NCBI GenBank assembly: GCA_029215795.1 | Contig: JARDYH010000001.1 | Span: forward strand, 115,780,533-115,844,532 | From: Anniella stebbinsi | Lineage: Eukaryota > Chordata > Lepidosauria > Squamata > Anniellidae | Direction of reading: 5' to 3' | DNA: 64,000 nt | Shown: piece by piece, positions 60,324-64,000 of the stretch | Position numbering within the stretch: the stretch's first letter is position 1 | Layout of the letters: every line of letters begins with the position of its first letter | The notes under the pieces: generated by a model | The model's database searches: none | The model's input: the letters and a program-made list of their open reading frames with translations, nothing else | What the model was told of the DNA's origin: nothing | Made by a program: the position numbers and the translations under genes

Positions 60324-61343
60324 CTATTCATTACTCCCTCCTGCCGCGCCTTCGTCTTGTTTCTCTTCTCCAACCGATGTGGCATCCATTATGCCCAGTT
60401 TCTCCAGTAGCTCGATTCCTTGCTCACAAGATGTAATTCTTTGCTGCTTCCCGTTCCAGCTAAATCTCAAGAAAACTGGGTATCCCCAATTATAGGAGAT
60501 CGATTTCTTCTTCAATGCCCCTGTACAGATTCTAACGCTCTTCCTCCACTGCACCGTTTGGGGGCACAAATCCTGGAAGACCTCAATTGGTGTTGCTTGA
60601 AGCGTTGGTTGACCTTGACTTCTAACTGCTTGCATTAATTTTTCTTTTTTGTAATAGTTAGCAAATTTCACAATAATGTCTCTTGGGAACTCTCTTGTCT
60701 TTCCATATCCCACTCTATGGGCCCGCTCAATATCTTCCATTCTCCAATCTTCCTGTGGCACCAGCTGTTTGACCCATGCCAAGATTAATTCTCTTATACT
60801 ATTAAGGGTCTCCCCTTGCTGCTCCCCAAAAGATCTTATGCGTATGTTTGCTCTTCGGTCTCTGTCCTCCATCGCAATAAGCCGTAAATCCTGATGCGTT
60901 AGCTGTTCCCCTTGTTTCTTATATAAAACCTTTAGTTCTCCAGTTTCTTCCTGCAAAGCTCCAACCTCTTTCTCCACCTTTTGAAGTCCTGCCAAGAGTT
61001 GCTGTTGCGAATCGGTAATCCTTTTAGCCAATCGTTCTTCTTGCTTCAGCAATGCCTGCTCAATATTTCCATCTTGCTTTAAGATAGCTCGATCCAGCAT
61101 CTTTTGGATAGTCTGAATCAGCTCATCTGTTGGGTCAGCTTGCCTCCCTGTGGTTGTTTTAGGAATTGCACCTGGCTTAGTTCCAGTTTTAGCACTGGCA
61201 TTTCCGGCATGACTAGGAGATTGCTTCTTTGTCTTTTCAGAATCCTTATCTGACATGTTATCAGTACGTAAAAGCCTATAGCTTCTATCTGACGGATGAT
61301 CTCCCTTAGGTCGACTCCAAGAAGTTATTTTCTTCTTGCTCAT
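60324..61343 (-). CDS. L1 ORF1 protein (RNA-binding chaperone)
   Basis: A complete 339-residue frame, close to the 338 of human L1 ORF1p. In known L1s this protein forms trimers and coats the L1 RNA. Here residues 1-60 are basic and probably disordered. Residues about 70-162 show heptad-like coiled coil (LLKQEERLAKRI, LQKVEKEVGALQEE). An RRM-type domain starts with NIRIRSFG (166-173) and contains AHRVG and PRDIIVKFANY (220-230). The rest to about 325 is the C-terminal domain (TPIEVFQDL). Met 30 is an alternative start. The gap to ORF2 is 208 bp. No internal stop or frameshift is seen. Confidence 0.93.
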   Translation of the reverse strand: MSKKKITSWSRPKGDHPSDRSYRLLRTDNMSDKDSEKTKKQSPSHAGNASAKTGTKPGAIPKTTTGRQADPTDELIQTIQKMLDRAILKQDGNIEQALLKQEERLAKRITDSQQQLLAGLQKVEKEVGALQEETGELKVLYKKQGEQLTHQDLRLIAMEDRDRRANIRIRSFGEQQGETLNSIRELILAWVKQLVPQEDWRMEDIERAHRVGYGKTREFPRDIIVKFANYYKKEKLMQAVRSQGQPTLQATPIEVFQDLCPQTVQWRKSVRICTGALKKKSISYNWGYPVFLRFSWNGKQQRITSCEQGIELLEKLGIMDATSVGEEKQDEGAAGGSNE

Positions 61344-61924
61344 AAATCATGAACTATTCAAGCCTATCCGATAAGCACACAGCCACTTCAAGCCAGGGAT
61401 CAAAGTCTCTTTCCCACAGTCACACCCTCTGGCTTCTCTATCTCCCGAACAGCCTTTTAATCACTTATAATCTTTTAATTGTTCTTTTAATTGCCACGGC
61501 TGAGACCTTTAGTTTCGTTTCTCCTCGGGCAAAGCTAGCCCCTCCTCTCAGCAACTCCGTTATACAACCAGCAGTCTTTCCACGCTTGGAAGCTTAAAGG
61601 CTTTCCAAAGCTTAAAAAATCTCTTTTCTGGAAGTTAGCAAGCTTTCTACCGTCCATTCAATCAGCCAGCATTGTAAATACGTCTTTTATTTACCTTCAG
61701 CGTACTTCAAAGCTGTCGGTCCGACACCTCCCTCCACCAAGCCGATTATAAAATCATAAATCTTCTCCCAGCTGCAGCCTCTTCAGTAAGCTTTCCCCTC
61801 TCCTTAGCAGACTTATATGTAACAAATCGCTCTTTTAAGATAGGGAATTTACATTTAATTCACTGCTTCTTTCGGAGGATGAAGGATATACGACCTACCC
61901 CATGTTCTGCTAGGCCACGCCCCC
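61344..61924 (-). promoter_or_regulatory. L1 5' UTR, presumed internal promoter
   Basis: This is the sequence between the 5' target-site junction and the ORF1 start. Full-length L1s carry their promoter here. I see no specific motif that I can name; the role is inferred from position. Confidence 0.6.
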
Positions 61925-61940
61925 CACATATGTTTTTCTC
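61925..61940. repeat. L1 target-site duplication, right copy
   Basis: It is identical to 56132-56147. Confidence 0.95.
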
Positions 61941-62184
61941 ATGAATGCAGCCTAGTGATGTAAAATTTCTGGAATGTTTTAAGACTGTGGGACAGAGAGA
62001 GAGAGAGAGAGAGAATTTTGTTGTTTTCTGGGAGAGGTGTGGAAATTTGGGTAGGGGAATACTGGAAATATATGCAATTCTTTCTTTTCAAACCTAAACT
62101 CATTTTCTTATTCTAACAACATCAAATGCATCATATACAACTTAGGATATAAAATTACACTATTTGCATATTTATGAAATTTAA

Positions 62185-62240
62185 GAGTGATCCTATGCAT
62201 GTTTACTTAGAAGGCCCATTCTGTTTAGTGGAAAGTGCAC
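62185..62240. repeat. Short squamate-type palindromic element, partial
   Basis: It contains gtgatcctatgcatgtttac, then ttagaaggcccattctgttt, the left half of the family at 21440 and 23795. Confidence 0.6.
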
Positions 62241-62271
62241 AACGAATTAATGCTGCAAAAAGATAAATATC

Positions 62272-63551
62272 TGTCAGGGCATAGCTTCAGCATTGCAGTA
62301 GGCCTTGTTTGTTATGGACTGGATTTGATTAGAAGTAGTCTGGAAGGGTTTGGGCCTATTCAGCCTTTGGAATGTCAGAATCTGTGTGAGTTTATCTCTG
62401 TCAGCATTCGCAGAGCAGAGCAGAGGGGAGTCACCCTACTCCCTGTCCATCTGCTGGTCTGGCCTTGGTAGGCAGGAAAGCTGGAAGCTGTCAGTGTGAA
62501 CCTGAAAGAAGTGGTATGAGGTTTGCATCAATGCTGGAGGCCTGAGCAGTGACGACCTGTTTCGACAGAGGCCTTGCTGAAAGGCCAAAAGCCCTTGTCT
62601 GTCATATGGTCTTACACTCATGTTTTCCCCCTTTTAAGCTGATGGAAATGTGAGGGGCCTTTGCTAGGAACATTCTGGTTTTCATTGCCTGACACCCTCT
62701 CTGTTTTGAACCAACATCGTCTGAGTCTCTGGAAGCACTCTGGATTCTCTTTTTAATTTGGAACTTGTCATGAAAAGTACCATGATGCATTTCATATTTG
62801 CTCTCTTGTTTGCTGTGGACTGTCTGTCCAACTGGACAACAGTCCTGGGTGCCGGCAGCCTGACTCTTGGACATTTATCTACTTGTGGTGACTTACTCTT
62901 GCACTTAATAGGCCTTGGCCATGTTGCGTAGACTTCCCAAGATTGAAGGTTTGACAAAGTCTCTCTGTGTTTCTAGAATTCATGCCTTTCATTGCCTGGG
63001 AATGATGAGTCCAGTAATCATCCAGTTCCTTTTGCTCTTTGTGGAGATTCGTGAATTTGATTGCCTGGGAAGGTTGAGCCTGAGAATTGTTGTGTCCACA
63101 GACCTGGGACCCTTGGAAGTAGGAATCTGGTTCCACACAAAACTTAGGTGGTAGACATTTATTGTAGTGCTCCTTCTTTGCAGGCAGCTACAGGCAGACT
63201 GGCCTTTGCATTGCCAGCCTGCTACAAAACCTGGAATGGATTATCTGTGCTTAATTGCAGGTCATTCATAAATCCTGGCCTGGCTCAAAGAATGGGCCTA
63301 TCACGAACACTACAGGAATCATTCAGGTTACTGATTCTTGTCTTCGATTTCCTGGGAAGGATAGTTTTTAGCTTTGGACTGTTCTGGAATTACATGGAGC
63401 CTATAGCTACTGACCATCAACTACATGATTTCTGAGGATTATAAACATTAAACCTTTGCTGTGAGATTTCCTGTAATAAAGAAGTCTCACCAATTTGGGT
63501 GTCTTGTGTCAGGTTGCTGGTGTGTGTATGCTGGAAAGATCGGAAGTCACA
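62272..63551 (+). mobile_element. Probable second LTR, related to the solo LTR
   Basis: The segment starts TGTCAGGGCATAG and may end GTCACA at 63551. Near its end it has AATAAA (63475-63480) followed by gaagtctcaccaatttgggt. This closely resembles the AATAAAAGAGGTCTCAC region of the LTR at 43213-45732, which also starts TGTCAG on its own strand. Inside, a short phrase (tgcctgggaatgatgag, tgcctgggaaggttgag, tcctgggaaggatag) recurs near 62994, 63063 and 63351. No target duplication was found, so the limits and even the LTR nature are tentative. Confidence 0.45.
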
Positions 63552-64000
63552 ATAATGCCTTAGTTTTTAGCACAGGGACTGTGCCACAGTCATTTGAAGA
63601 GAGAGGTCTCCCTGATGACAGAACTATCCATAAAGGAGAGAGGTCATAACTATCCGTAAAGGTCAACAGTTGTAGGGTAATTAATGCAGGACAGACCAGT
63701 AACATCATAATCATATCAGCTAAATGGGGGACATAGTCAGGCTAGCCAGGTTCCAGGCAAATGTTTGTTTTGATTATATTCTGATAGAAGCTGTCCATTG
63801 AGCTATTTTGTTTTGTTTGATATATCTAAAGATTTATAGTTCACTTCTCAACTCAAATGAGTTCTCAAAGTAGAGATCAATGTTAGAAAACTATGTGTCT
63901 CTGTGTCATATAAGAAGAGCCATGCTGAATCTGACCAAAGGCCTATATAGTCCAGCATTCTGTTCACACAGTGGCGAATCAGCTTTCTTTGGGAAGCCCA

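Larger units (their letters stand above)
56148..61924 (-). mobile_element. Nearly full-length young L1 (LINE-1) retrotransposon
   Basis: The element lies antisense to DMD. Its poly(A) tail is the T-run at 56148-56161, with AATAAA just inside (complement of 56170-56175). Then come ORF2, a 208-bp spacer, ORF1 and about 580 bp of 5' UTR starting ggggggcgtggcctagcaga on the minus strand. A 15-16 bp perfect target-site duplication flanks it. ORF1 is intact; ORF2 has a single frameshift. The length of 5777 bp, the intact tail and the perfect duplication indicate a recent, full-length insertion. L1 elements with such structure are known in squamates. Confidence 0.95.
42357..64000 (+). other. DMD: DMD intron 24, 5' part (over 21.6 kb)
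   Basis: The window ends inside this intron. It is mostly mobile elements, listed separately. Stretches without a named element are 42910-43205, 45740-46535, 47820-49640, 53100-54415, 54670-55505, 55640-56130, 61945-62270 and 63560-64000. In these I see AT-rich sequence, short simple repeats such as (AG)n at 42881-42905 and 61993-62014, G-runs at 54843-54892, and no host gene. I looked for dystrophin exon 25 (its product begins LLVSDIQ in human) and did not find it. Confidence 0.8.

Noticed and set aside
62235..63649. Several short frames suggesting a gene at the end of the window
   Set aside because: They overlap in different frames and strands and coincide with an LTR-like segment that has a poly(A) signal.
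42357..64000. Dystrophin exon 25
   Set aside because: I looked for the expected product and for an in-frame 156-bp exon and found none. I could not run an alignment, so a diverged exon is not fully excluded.
1..64000. Utrophin instead of dystrophin
   Set aside because: Hinge 2 with EELPPPPP and TREQILVKHA, and the exon length series, are those of dystrophin.
1..64000. CRISPR arrays, operons or bacterial genes
   Set aside because: Tandem repeats here are microsatellites or transposon-internal units, and all recognised host coding sequence is spliced vertebrate exons.

Overview
This window is a stretch of a vertebrate dystrophin gene (DMD), read on the + strand. It holds nine coding exons that correspond one-to-one to human exons 16 to 24, separated by repeat-rich introns. 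Each exon is bounded by AG and GT. All nine have the lengths I know for the human exons (180, 176, 124, 88, 242, 181, 146, 213 and 114 bp), they join in one open frame of 488 codons, and their products clearly resemble the end of spectrin repeat 3, hinge 2, repeats 4 to 6 and the start of repeat 7. No other host gene was recognised.

The repeats point to a squamate reptile, probably a lizard; the species cannot be fixed from this sequence. CR1 and L2-type LINEs with AT-rich microsatellite tails sit beside a nearly intact, recently inserted L1. There are also solo LTRs, a tRNA-derived SINE and many small DNA transposons of hAT and PIF/Harbinger type. Short palindromic elements of a kind I associate with squamate genomes recur throughout.

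Layout: 1-2061, end of intron 15 with an old CR1 copy; 2062-2241, exon 16; intron 16 (7.7 kb) with an L2-like 3' end and small inverted-repeat elements; 9920-10095, exon 17 (hinge 2); intron 17 with a microsatellite-tailed LINE end and a PIF-like element; 15708-15831, exon 18; intron 18 with a very GC-rich hAT-type foldback element and a second hAT-type element; exons 19, 20 and 21 at 20497-20584, 25088-25329 and 26827-27007; intron 21 (12.8 kb) with a 2-kb CR1; exons 22, 23 and 24 at 39805-39950, 40116-40328 and 42243-42356, with an intron of only 165 bp between 22 and 23.

From 42357 to the end (over 21.6 kb) the window lies in intron 24, which is mostly transposon. In order it holds a solo LTR split by an L2 element, further L2 and CR1 pieces, a 2.5-kb element with 460-bp terminal inverted repeats and a cysteine-rich coding remnant, an hAT-type element, a 5.8-kb L1 with perfect target-site duplications, and a second probable LTR. 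Exon 25 was not found, so it should lie beyond 64000.

I found no new multi-gene system. The points most worth checking are the GC-rich foldback element, the young L1, and the long-TIR element with its cysteine-rich remnant.
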